A DNA stretch of 64,000 nt from Tetraselmis striata (taxonomy: Eukaryota > Chlorophyta > Chlorodendrophyceae > Chlorodendrales > Chlorodendraceae). Numbering within the stretch: position 1 is the first letter of the stretch; the number at the start of each line of letters is the position of its first letter. Of the stretch, positions 45,701 through 55,605 are shown piece by piece. A program made the translations under genes and the position numbers. The stretch lies in the NCBI GenBank assembly GCA_006384855.1, contig VCJN01002992.1, positions 124,001-188,000 of the forward strand, read 5' to 3'. The notes beneath the pieces are model-generated. The model did no database searches. It had not been told where the DNA came from and worked only from the letters and a program-made list of their open reading frames with translations.

Positions 45701-48700
45701 AGCCATCTTGTGGCCACCTCTGCATGAACTGGGCACATGTCTTCAAACAGTACGCGATAACATCTTAAATGGTTAAGTGTATCGGCAATTACGAGTACCG
45801 GCGAGCTTTATAGGAACAGTGGCAACGAGAGCCTGCCTGCCTGTCAGAGATCAAAATGTATACAAACCCCTAGCGGAACTATAGCCAATGTCCCTACTGG
45901 TTGTCTGCAAGTCAATTTCAGGCTTGTGATGAGGGTTATTTCAAGTGACTATGCAGTTTGGCACTAGAAGTGGCCTAAACACTACCAGTGGACTCCCCCC
46001 CCCCCCCCCCCACCGGCCCCTTCCACCACTCCTGCCCCGAACCCCCTAGCCCCGCATGTGCTGGTAGTCACCGTGGGGGTGGATATGCCGCCCCCCGGGT
46101 GATACCTACTGGCCAGATGGTGCATCAGCCGGACCAACTGCGGTCCCAGTAGCGAGCGCAGCGTGACGATGGGTGTTGGTGTTGGGGATGGCTGTGTGTT
46201 GTGGTGTGAGTGATTGTGAGGGTGTGTGGGTGAGGGTGTGGGGTAGGGCGGGGGCTGGAGTGCTGAAGCGCAGGGGACGGGGGGCGGGGCATGACTTGCC
46301 TGGCGGGTGAAGGTGAGCCGGTTGGCGAGGCGGAATATGTCCACGTACGCGCCCGACCACGCCCCGAACGCCGCGGCGGAGCCCAGCGCCTTGACGGTGA
46401 ACGTTGGGATTAGCGTCGCCACCTCCCCCTCCAACTCTGTCACGCCGTCGCACGGGGGTCCTGCGCCGCGCCGGAGACACGTCAATGCCCCCCAGGGAGG
46501 GGGAGGTGAGGACAAGGGGAGGGGGGGGGGGGGGGGGGGGTTCAGCTCGTCACGGATGCCAGGTACACCAGCAGCCTCGCCATGCCCGCATCCGTACCTA
46601 CCAATCAATGCTCCCACGTCACCCCCCATTCCGTGTCGCAGGGCTCGGTAGGGCATGAGGTCTTGAAGCACCGGGGATTACCATGCACATCACGCAGTGC
46701 GTAGATGCAAAGACTAAACTCTAAACAACCATGCACACGCCTCTTTCAACCAAACATCCCCTGGTTTGCTTTTGCACGCGCAAGGGTTATTTGAGGTTAG
46801 AGGTTTTAGAGCTTGGTTCCAGAAACTCTGACAAGCACACGCTGGACAGCCCAACCGAGATCCATGCCCCCGTCACGCCATTTCAACTACCTGAAATGCG
46901 CCTCATTGACCCATGTACCCCATGCTGAAGGGTTTGCTAGGGTTTCATAGCATGGGATTCGGGGTTTGCAGGGAGCTGTCTAGCCCTAAGAGTGAACCCT
47001 GAACAGGCATACCAATGCCGATGCCGATGCTGTTGCCCATGCTCCGCCATCACCGCCTGGTTCACGCCATGGCGCTAAATGGTCTCACCGCTGGGCTGAC
47101 TCGGCACTGCGTAAAGATGAGTGTCTGGCGCTCGGCATGTGCGCACAAGGAATCCGGAAGCCGCCAGGTCGGTGGCGATGAACCATGAGGCTACTGTGTG
47201 CAAGCTCCTCATGCCGCCGATTGGTGCCTCACCACGTGCCCCGCCCCCCCATCACTCCCGTCTCCCCGCCCCCCCACCCCCTGGCCGTCCCCATCATTGC
47301 CGTCTCCATCAATGTCAGACCAATCCTCGATAGGGCGCTTCCCCGCATGTTGGCCACCACACCCCAAAAACCCTACGGGCGCAGACACGGTAGCAAGAAC
47401 ACCGCGGCTAAGCACCTGCCCGGCCTGCAAGAGGTCAAATGTAGACGCAACCACTGCAGGATCATAGTGAATGTTCCCACTATAGGTTGCATGCAAGCCC
47501 AATCAGAGGCTATTTAGGAGGGTTGTTATAGGTGAGTGGGCGCCCGTTATACCCCCCCTCCCCCCCCCCCCCCCTGCCCCCCCCCCCCCCCCCTCCCGGG
47601 GCCATCAGTTGGGCCAGCCCAGACTGGTCGCCAACTGCGGGGTCGTCAGGTGCGCACCTCCAGGGTGGGTGTCGCCCGGGTACGCCGGCGCGGAGTGCGC
47701 GGCGCTGGAGCGGCGCTCCAGGTAGACGATGTCGCCCTTGAAGAAGCTGCTCTCGCGCGGGCAGGCGCTCGTGTGCGGCCCCATCCTGCACGCCCCCACC
47801 GGACGGCGGCGCGTCAGACATGCCACGGGGGGCATCGCATGTGGCGTGGGTATGCAAATGTCGAGACGTTGGAGGGTATACATAATTCAAGAAATCGTGG
47901 CACTGTAATCAAAAGTTGGTCAAGACAATATAAATCCGAACGAATGCAACTAGTTCCCATTTGCAAAAATGACATAATGACCGGCACTGTTACGTGTTTA
48001 ATACGCTTATTTGTCGATGTTTTATCTATACAAGCATGTTGATACTTTATGAAGATGGATCAGAATGTTGCAAGTCAACTAGTCCAAGACACAATTTGCC
48101 ATATTTGTTAACATCAACTGAGACTGCTGTCATTTTTATAGCCACCAATGCTTCAAAAAATCGCTTAAGATGACACCATACATCACTGCGCCGGTGGCAG
48201 CCAGTGGGCAATACTGCAGATGGTCAACGCACACGGCAACCACACGTAGGAGGCAGACCTCGGCGAGCATGTTGGCCAGCGAGCAATGCACGCGCCCGCC
48301 GGGGAGGGGGGTGGGGGGGCGCACCGGTCGTTTAGCAGCGTGACGACCTTGCCGTTGCCGCCGTCCACCTGCACCCGCAGCCCCGACAGCGCCTCGCCCG
48401 CGGCCGCCAGCGATGAGACGCCGCGCGTGCGGATCTTCTCCATTGCCTGCCGCGACTCCTCAATGTACTCCTGCCAGCGCCAGCGCGGGCGTGCTACGGT
48501 GAGGGCGGCGGGCAGGGTGGATGGGCGGCGCATCGCCACAGGTAAAGGGGGCGGAGGGAGAGGAAGCAGGGGGGGGGGGGGGGGGCTACCATGACCATGA
48601 GCGGCAGGAAGTGCTGCAGGTAGCCCAGGCGCTCGGGCGGTCCCGGCAGCTGCACATATGGCGCACACAGCCGCACAAAGCCCATCACCTGAACACCAAG

Positions 48701-50319
48701 CAAGAAGTGGGGGGGTTGGCTCGCGCCGCGTTTGTGGCTTGCAGCAGCAGGACCGGAAGGGAGAGGCTGCATTGGATGGTAAGGGGGGGGGAAGGGCAGT
48801 GGGTTGCTCGCCATGTTGCTAGCTCTCAGCAGCAGTGGTGTGGGGAAGAGGAGTTGAGGCGAGGGCTGGTGAGTTGGTCAAGGGGGGAAGGGCGGGGGGA
48901 AGGAGGGCCTCACCTCCTCCGGCGCGCAGCGCTGCGACATGTTGGTGAGCGCTGAGATGAGCGTCGCCAGCTGCAGGCCGCCTGTCTCGGAGATTGCGCG
49001 CTGCATGACGTAGCAGGCGTCCCCCGCGCGGCCAGCCTGGTGGCGGTGGTGGTTGGGGGGGGGGGGGGGGGGGGAGTTACGCATTACGGGCATTCACTCG
49101 AGCAGACGAATGGTGCAACAAGGGGAGGGGGAGAGCAATGACAACCAGGGAAGGGGGGCCGGGGGGGAGGTAACCTTCAGGCAGCCCACCGCCAGTTCAG
49201 AGTACACCTGCGGCGAGACGTGGCCCTCGTACATCACACGCAGCGCCTCATCCATCTCGCCAAACTCCACGCAGCGCCTTGGCGACCCATGGGCGGGCAC
49301 AGCCTCAGCGCCATGAGGAGCGATGCATCTCCCATGAGGCTCCGGCGGCGCCTTCACTCCCCGCCCTACACCCCCCTTCTGGTCACGCAAGCAGGCAGCC
49401 GCACCTGATGGCCTTGCTGTTCTTCTTCTGGCCGGCAGTTGCGGGGTCATGCCCGCCGCCGCCGCCACTATGCCCTACGCCGTGTTGGCGATGCTGCACC
49501 GCCGGTGGGCCACCCTGCCAGGGAGCCGTACCAACCCCACGTCAATCGCCATGCGAGCCTCAACTCAGCCACCTCAGCCACCTCAGCCGCCTCAGTCCGC
49601 CAGCTCATGGTGATCTGTCATCATTATGATCACGGATCGTCTGTTGCGATCACGGCAGGTATCCACATTTAAACAGCCGATGGATTCGGTCACTATATTT
49701 TGCCGGGATGTGGGAGTCGCTGTGCGCACGTCAGCTTGTATGCATGGTACCCTAGCTGGACGCAGCTCCACTCACGGTGAGCAGGTGCTCCGGGCTGCTG
49801 CAAGCCTACTCACTGCGTCGCCCTCGCCCTCGCCCTGCTGCTGCTGCTTCTCGCCCGTTCTGGTAGCCGCAGCAGTCGGCGATTATGTATATGGTCGCCC
49901 ATCCAAGTGGTAGTTATACTTAAGACGCCTGGCAGCTGGAGCACACTATCAACAGCTGCCGATGGTGACTGGCTATTGGCTAGGTAGTAGCACCCATGGG
50001 TAGCGAACATTCCCTATCAACACGGTGAGCATCGGAGCTAATCGACCAAGCGGCAGCAGGGGCTACCGGGACAGCGTGGCAGGCAATTCGTCAGATCAAC
50101 AAATTGCGCGTGCCCAGGGATCGGAGGATTCCAAGCACGAGGGAGGGGGGGGGGGGGGGGTGCCGACGAGGGGGTTGACCAAGGTGTGGGGGCCGGCGGC
50201 GGCGGCGGGCGGGGCTGTACCGGCACGAGTGCGCCCTGGCCCAGCCCGGCTCGCTTCTCATCCTTCAAGCGCTGCCGGCGCCGTTTCTCCGACGCCCTGG
50301 CGCCCGCTGTCTTCCCCAT
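38452..50319 (-). CDS. PPR-like N-terminus fused to UPF1/IGHMBP2-type SF1B helicase, 15 or more exons
   Basis: Exons reading down, all phase-consistent from 49277: 49405-~49526 (upper end unsure), 49277-49175, 49036-48914, ~48690-48593, 48470-48325, 47785-47658, 46460-46300, 45634-45446, 44755-44675, 43900-43523, 42515-42333, 41243-41076, 39642-39460, 38754-38452 (stop). The N-terminal part has helical-repeat segments like PPR/TPR ([40 protein letters not shown]). Then come domain 1B ([24 protein letters not shown]), motif Q NKSQQAAL...FTLIQ, motif [12 protein letters not shown], Ia [40 protein letters not shown] region LDTQYRMHP, then [25 protein letters not shown] and [12 protein letters not shown]. 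Known: UPF1-like enzymes are 5'-3' ATP-driven RNA/DNA helicases. A basic exon with possible start ATG at 50319 ([17 protein letters not shown]) is tentative; its splice to 49526 was not resolved. No UPF1 Cys/His domain is seen. Introns carry MITEs and C tracts. Confidence 0.85.
39700..39743. repeat. (AC)n microsatellite
   Basis: Almost uninterrupted CA dinucleotides in a helicase intron, next to a G homopolymer (39653-39678). Confidence 0.9.
40254..40425 (+). mobile_element. Intronic MITE-like element C, copy 1
   Basis: It starts GGGTGCCGCC and ends near GTCGGCACC, roughly complementary termini. Internal landmarks: ACTGCGGCTAAGAGCCTG, GGAGGTCAAATATAGA, GGTTGCATGCAAGCCCAATT. It lies in the helicase intron between the exons at 39642 and 41076. 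Confidence 0.7.
40858..40968. repeat. Compound (CT)n-(ACAGAC)n-(AC)n microsatellite
   Basis: A CT run is followed by ACACAGAC units and CA runs in the helicase intron just below exon 41243-41076. Confidence 0.9.
41400..41562 (-). mobile_element. Intronic MITE-like element C, copy 2
   Basis: Reverse orientation: GTTTGCAACCTACTATAAGA, GACCTCTGGCAGGCAGGGCG, ending GCGCCGGCACCCG. Helicase intron 41244-42332. Confidence 0.6.
41965..42132 (+). mobile_element. Intronic MITE-like element C, copy 3
   Basis: It starts CGGGTGCCGGCACGG, has CATGCAAGGCCAATTTGAGG and ends GTGTAGGCACTC. Same intron as copy 2, opposite orientation. Confidence 0.6.
42618..42783 (+). mobile_element. Intronic MITE-like element C, copy 4
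   Basis: GGGTACCGACACGG start, GCCAGAGGTCAAAATG, TGCATGCCCAATCTGAGGCC, end GCGCCAGCACCC. Helicase intron 42516-43522. Confidence 0.65.
43150..43325 (-). mobile_element. Intronic MITE-like element C, copy 5
   Basis: Reverse orientation: AGGTGTCGACGCACACCTAT start, TTTGCATGCAGCCTATA, GACCTCTGGCAGCC. Same helicase intron as copy 4. Confidence 0.6.
44428..44555 (+). mobile_element. Intronic MITE-like element C, copy 6 (partial)
   Basis: It contains AAGAGCCTGCCCTGCCTGCG, CACATGTAGACGGAAAT and CATAGCGAATGTTCTTGTAG. Helicase intron 43901... down to 44674. Confidence 0.5.
45143..45320 (-). mobile_element. Intronic MITE-like element C, copy 7
   Basis: Reverse orientation: AAAATTGGGCTTGCATGCAA, CTATAGGAACATTTGC, CTTGACCTCTGGCGGG. 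Helicase intron 44756-45445. Confidence 0.65.
45364..45402. repeat. (AC)n microsatellite
   Basis: CA dinucleotides with one interruption, in a helicase intron. Confidence 0.85.
45790..45963 (+). mobile_element. Intronic MITE-like element C, copy 8
   Basis: GAGCCTGCCTGCCTGTCAGA, GCGGAACTATAGCCAATGT, AATTTCAGGCTTGTGATGAG. Helicase intron 45635-46299. Confidence 0.6.
47376..47547 (+). mobile_element. Intronic MITE-like element C, copy 9
   Basis: ACGGGCGCAGACACGGTAGC start, CCTGCAAGAGGTCAAATG, GGTTGCATGCAAGCCCAATC, end near GGGCGCCCGT. Helicase intron 46461-47657. Confidence 0.65.
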
Positions 50320-52540
50320 GCTGGCGAGGGATTCCTTGTCAGTCGCGCTGCAGCGGGACGACGGGCCCGAGGGTGGCTGGGAGGCTGCGCCGTCGCGGTA
50401 GTGGCGATTCCGACCACTACTGTCGTCCGCCGTACAGGGTAGTTTAGTTACATGAGCTAGCTGCAAAAGGCCATCAGGAAACCACCCGAATAGGCAATAG
50501 AAAACGTCCACTACAGCAGTTGCGAGGTGAAAGCAGCACCAGAAGCGGGTGCTCATCCATCCCGCCTTATGCTGCGGGATGCGGGCCGCTTTTAGGCGGC
50601 TTGATGTGTTGATTTTCTAATTCTGGGGAACTGCCCTTTTTGTAATTCACACCAGAAGAGGGTGCAGAATATACCGCTATAGCAGCTCGCCAAGCACGCA
50701 CTGGCCAAAAAATCGGCCAGCTCTTGTCTGCGTGGCGCCGCCGTTTCTCCTTGCTCATCACCATGGCACATGCAGACAACGTTCTTGGCGGGGTTGCAGC
50801 CGCGCGTGCGGCACGTGATGGTGCTCCTGCGCCTGCGTCGCGTCGCTCGTCGGCATGTGTTGCTATGACCCGGGTCACAAGTCATTGGCTGCAAGCGTCC
50901 TCGCCGCGCCTTATAGCCTACCCCGGGGCGGGGGTTCCTTAAGTTCCTGGCAGCTACGTGACTTCGTGGTTCCCTTGGCTCCTTCTTGGTTCTTGGCTCT
51001 CTGTCCTCCTGCTCGACCTTGGTTTCATGCTTATGTCTCTCTTTTGCTGGCAACCTTTCATAGTTGATGTTACACCCCTGCACATAAGTTTGGGGTCCCT
51101 TTTCGGCAGTCTCAAGACTTCAGAAGTCTAGGGTACCTGAACGTAGGGCATATGAGATGAAACCCTGGAATCTCAGAGGGTTTTATAAAACCTGCGTGAC
51201 GAGTGGCTCAAACCGAAGCTTAAAGACCTTTGACTAGGGAATCACGCTGCACTTGGTGCGTGGATGGGCGTCGTCTGCAACTGCACCCAAACCGGGGTCG
51301 GTATCACGCATACGCCGACGCGCGTGAATAGACAACCAAACGGCGGGATGGCCATGAACGCGTGAGGAAACACATTGGCGAGGGGCTCAGGTGCATTTGG
51401 TTGGGGTGCAGCCGTGTGGGCGGCGGCCAGTACATGTCGCGTTGCGATACTGGCATGACATCAGTGTCGGCCACGCGCAGCAACACCCCCTTGGCTTTAA
51501 AACGCTATAACTTCTCAGGGTTTACTCAGAAAAACTTTTTAAAAATACCACGCGATTCCTCGTTCAAATCTGCGTTGAAAATAATCTTTCAAAATCAAAA
51601 ATCGACTTTTTGGGTCCCCGGAAAAAATCCCCAAAGATGATCATCCAAGTTGCCCCTCACTGCCTCATGTGCCCACCCATGTCGGGCGCGTGGCTTTGCG
51701 CCAAGTGCGTGTCTAAGCCCCATACTCGGCTGTGCGAGAGAGTTATGTATGTGGATGACCACGGACCACCAACACTTGGCATGTGCCACCTCCTAGGTAG
51801 CGATACACACATCTACCAGCCAAAATGCCATTTTCCACAGCATTTTTCAAGGAATTTCATATTAATCAAAATCCACGCCCCTACCGCGCCACCCCGCCCA
51901 CGAAACGGTGCAACTGGCATTCCACCACGCGCCCCCATATTAGAGCATTGCCCTACACCAAGGGGGCCATCGAGCGCCTCTTCTACGTGCGTTCGCCACA
52001 GAAACAGCAGCATTTTCACCCCAAAACTGCTCCCCACAGTGGCCAACTTGTCGCTGGGGTGTCACGTCGTGCCTATAGCGACATGCTTTCAGTGGCCTAC
52101 ACGCACGGTGTGTTATGCCAAGGGCCGTATCCACCGAGTTTGGTGCGACGAGTGCCGCAATTTTCATAGGTTTGGACGGTTGGCGCAACCCACAACTTTC
52201 TGGCGCCAACGCATCATGCACTGATTTCGCGTTTTTGAAAAGGGCGCCCACAAATGGTCGTGTTGTCGCGCGGGTGGGTATAAAGCGCACAATAGGCGTT
52301 CGCCCGAACCATTCCCACTGTAGTTAGCATGTATGCACATGCAGCCGGCGTTATCCTCGCCCATGCATGCGCTTTGCGATCGAAAATGCAAAACCCGGAC
52401 TTATGTGGAGGGGTGTAGTTCTGTTGTAGTGCGCTTTTGTGAAAGCCCTGATGTAATATATAGAATGTACCGTGTGTTTACCGTAAAGGGTCGTAGTCGT
52501 ATATATAGTATTGTTATCCCATGTACGGGTACGGGTAGCG
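50320..52540. other. Region upstream of the helicase; no supported gene
   Basis: A minus ORF at 50592-51083 has a Lys/Glu/Arg-rich part and several Cys/His residues (TCRTRGCNPAKNVVCMCHGD), and a plus ORF at 51610-52224 is Cys-rich at its start (HCLMCPPMSGAWLCAKCV). Both could be pieces of zinc-binding proteins, but splice context, codon bias and family match are lacking. The region must include any 5' end of the helicase gene. A CGCTATAACTTCTC...CGACTTTTTGGG A/T-rich stretch lies at 51505-51615. Confidence 0.35.
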
Positions 52541-52640
52541 ACCCGTAATATTATCTAAACTATGATATCTTAACTAATATTATATTATTAAGTGTCATAT
52601 ATATAGATGTATTATAATAATATTTAATAACGGTACGGTT
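52541..52640. repeat. A/T-rich low-complexity stretch
   Basis: About 100 bp of TATTATATTATTAAG-type sequence, a sharp compositional break from the surroundings, ending at element B. Confidence 0.7.
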
Positions 52641-52644
52641 TTGT

Positions 52645-52960
52645 TTTTTCGCCCCCGGGACAGGACTGGCACCAATGAAACCCTTGCATCGTCACTAGGA
52701 CGGCCGTTCAGGCAGCAATCCACTCACGGAAAGCCCTGGGTAGGCGACGCTCCGTTATAGTCATCAAGTAAATTCCCGAAGCATTCTGCAAGACTAATTG
52801 AAGGCACTTGACAGAATTTCCAATACTGTTGGATCACCGTGTAAAACACTGCTATCAAAATACCCGGCACTGACCACGAAAGGTCCGCCCTTACCCGTTT
52901 GGGCGTCGTCCCATTCGAGTAATGCGAGTTGGGGCAAGCCCCAACCTGCGGAGCAAAATA
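52645..52960 (+). mobile_element. MITE-like element B, long copy
   Basis: It is collinear with 27330-27640: CGCCCCCGGGACA, GGAAAGCCC, GGCGACGCTCCGTTATAGTC, GTTGGATCACCGTGTAAAAC, GGCACTGACCACGAAAGGTC, GCGAGTTGGGGCAAGCCCCA. It is slightly diverged from that copy. Confidence 0.7.
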
Positions 52961-53619
52961 AAGCATTTCGGGAGTAATGCTACGGTTAGTGCGCCATATA
53001 TCCATTTCGACATGTACTGGCATGAAAGTTTACAGCGCCTCTCTTTTTCCTGTCTTAAGGACAAAGTGCAGCGGATACCACTGGAGCCGAGACGCCGCCG
53101 CCCGTATCCACGCCGCGCCCCTCGCGCACACTCCCGCCCCCGCCCGGGGCCCTTCCTGGCTCGCCTCCCGCGCTGTGTCACTGGTGCCCCTCTCCCGGCT
53201 CCGCTCTAGCGTGTGATTGCGCGGTGCCCCCACGATCCGAGCCAGCCCCGCCCGCACCGCGCGAGCCGCTGATGTACGCTCGTCAAACCTCCAGTACTTA
53301 CGCATGTGTAACACTCGCGTTACACCGCGCCGCCACCGCCACCGGCATGTCGGGCCACTGCGACCGACGCAATGGCAAGGGGCCCGGCCAGCCACCATCC
53401 GCCCGGCCGAGGCGCAGGAAATAATGCCAAGTTTTGTATGCGATAAGGACCCCGTTTTCGAAATAGGCCGGCATGGCGGCACCGGTCCTTCTCCTTCCGC
53501 GTCGCGTCCTCATAGGAGGCCCACGTGTGCAAGTGGCGGTTTCTCGACAGCAACCAGCAGTTTTTTGTGCCGCAATACATCCATGTTTTTCATGTTAATG
53601 GCGCAACGTTCGCCCGGAA

Positions 53620-55060
53620 ATTGAAATTGATTTACAACAGCATCATGCTGACTTGTTGCTCTCCACTGCCCAAGCCGAGTTGCTTTTAGAACCTGCTTCA
53701 TCCGCCCGGACCACACTGTTGGCAAACTCTGCATGGACAACGATATCGTTCGTTGGGCAAGAGCGATTGCACATGGCAGGATGGTGACCTATTACGTCGC
53801 TAAATGGTGCCTTCACGCCGACAAGCGTGATGAGGACATTGGACCTGACAACGCTTGCTACTTACTCACCATCGTCCGTGCAGCCCTCACCCCCGAGGCT
53901 CGCTTGGGCAGTATGTCGTCTATGACCTTCCGAGCACGCAGCCAAGCAACATCGAGCTGCTGCCCTCATCGCCCCTGCCGCGACGCACTGGGTAGAGTTG
54001 CGCACAAATTGCTGCCCAAGCTCCCCACCTTGCCGGCCCCCCTTTGCGCACGGCAAACCCCGGTGACCCCTCCTACCACGAGCAGCCATAGCACCGTTCT
54101 TATGTTATCGTTGCCCCAGCCCCCGCCCCCGCCCCCGCCCCTTCCGCGCCCCGCGTGGAGTTCTTTCAGCAGGCCGGCGCCGCTCACTCAACCCCCGCCC
54201 CCCCCCCCCCCCCCCCCCCCGCCCCTCCGCCGGCGTATGCCCACTGGCACACATACTCCCCCCCCCCCCCCCCCCCCCCCCAATCCTCCTTCAGCAAACC
54301 TGGACCCAGCCCTATGCCCCCTGCGGCGCCTCCCCCTCCCCCCCCCCTCTCCCCCCTTGCCCATCATCCCAGCCCCTTCTAGTTCGGCACCCCTCCCCGC
54401 AAGGACCATCGCAAAATAGTGGCGCCGCAGACTGCAGCGTGCGCCTAGACGTTGCGTTCTCCCCCGCGCCCACGCCGTCTACTCCCCCGGACGCAGGGAT
54501 TCATGGTGGCGGCCAGCTCCACTGCGGCTCCGCCGGAGCTTCGTCTTCAGCGACATCACCACACCATTAAAATGAGGACGCTCCACCCACCCAACGCATG
54601 CACATTGACCTCGCCCGCGCCGATCCGGATACCACCTCGGAGGATGTCCTAGAGGCCGGCATGCCGCCCCTACTTGGTGCCGGCGCAGCTGCGCCATCGC
54701 CATTTGCTTGGGACGGCACAGTTGCTTCCATCTCACCTACCTCCCTATGCGCCCAGACAGACCCAACTTGGGAGTTCTAGCTGCTCGGAGGCATGCTCAT
54801 GGAGATCCAAAAGCATATGGCCGCCCAGACAACTGTCATAGCGCTGCCGTGCGACGGGATATGGCAGAGCGGCACCGCGAGACACCTCAACAACGTCATC
54901 ACCGGACTCGTCCAAGCTGGTGCCCACGCCCTCCGAGGTGCCCCTGGCCCTTGCTGCCCCTGGAACCTCCGCACTTCCCGGAGCCGACATGGACGCCGGC
55001 GGCCCCGAGGTCGATGGTTGGCGGAACGGATGCCGGGTCCGCGGAATGTTGACTAAATAT
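53620..55060 (+). other. Degenerate element-like region with Pro-rich ORF
   Basis: It opens with TTGAAATTGATTTACAAC and TTGTTGCTCTCCACTGCCCA, shared with the outer end of the fold-back element (24265-24345). A 228-codon plus ORF follows (53733-54419): an ordinary-looking first part (YLLTIVRAALTPEARLGSM) and then Pro runs from C homopolymers at 54199-54222 and 54258-54282. Another open stretch at 54793-54935 contains MLMEIQKHMAAQTTVIAL. These could be gag-like remnants of a retroelement. No enzyme motif is seen. Confidence 0.35.
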
Positions 55061-55063
55061 AGG

Positions 55064-55605
55064 TGCCTTGGGCGGGGGCAAAATTTACCGCAATCATGGC
55101 CTTCGGATATACCGAATCAAGGGCTCGCCGAGCATGGCGATTTTGCTGCAGGGTAAGGGTGACTATTTAATCGCTTCAGAGGCGACAGTGATAATGCGAC
55201 GGGGGACAAGCGGCAGGAAACACATGCTTTGAGATTTTGGGGGACCGCACTCGCAAATAACGCAAGAGCCTCACCTCTGGCAAGGGTGCTTGGGGTTGAC
55301 CCAGATGCAACTCCGGGAACCGAGACATGCTATGCAACGACGGCAAGGGGCGCCTTCGCGTGATTGCGAATAGGGCAAGCCGTACGTGCCAGCAATAATC
55401 AACGGCAATAGAATAGCAAAGTTGAGCAACTCGTGATTACGGTGCATACCATGTGGAAAGGCCGAAACTCTAGGCCTCACCGGAAGGCGCTCTGAGAGCA
55501 CGGTGCCTAGTGGTAAGGATGCCGGGTATGCGGGCTGCTGATTAGGTGCATCAGAAGCAATATTTGACACGATCATGGCCTTCGGATATTCAAGGCTTCA
55601 CAAGG
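55064..55605. repeat. Short direct repeat bracketing about 480 bp
   Basis: TAGGTGC...(C/G)CAAAATTTACCGCA and ATCATGGCCTTCGGATAT at 55060-55115 recur as TTAGGTGCATCAGAAGCAAT and ATCATGGCCTTCGGATAT at 55543-55592. They could be the ends of a small element or a local duplication. No coding signal lies between them. Confidence 0.5.

Noticed and set aside
46100-46190. Extra helicase exon containing [21 protein letters not shown]
   Set aside because: The exons on either side (46300 and 45634) already join in phase 0 and continue the domain. This stretch is preceded by GTGTGTGG-type low complexity and lacks a firm acceptor.
38452-50319. Two separate genes: a PPR-like protein and a helicase
   Set aside because: The junctions 48325/47785 (phase 2) and 47658/46460 (phase 1) keep frame without a stop, and the joined protein reads straight into helicase domain 1B. 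It remains the main alternative and is listed as refutable.
51610-52224. Cys-rich zinc-finger-like ORF
   Set aside because: Only the first 50 codons look Cys-rich. The rest overlaps equally open frames on the other strand, and there is no family match or exon border.
53940-54419. Proline-rich protein from poly-C runs
   Set aside because: Many ORFs in the window gain poly-Pro or poly-Gly from homopolymers that behave as non-coding tracts elsewhere, so such stretches are not evidence of coding.
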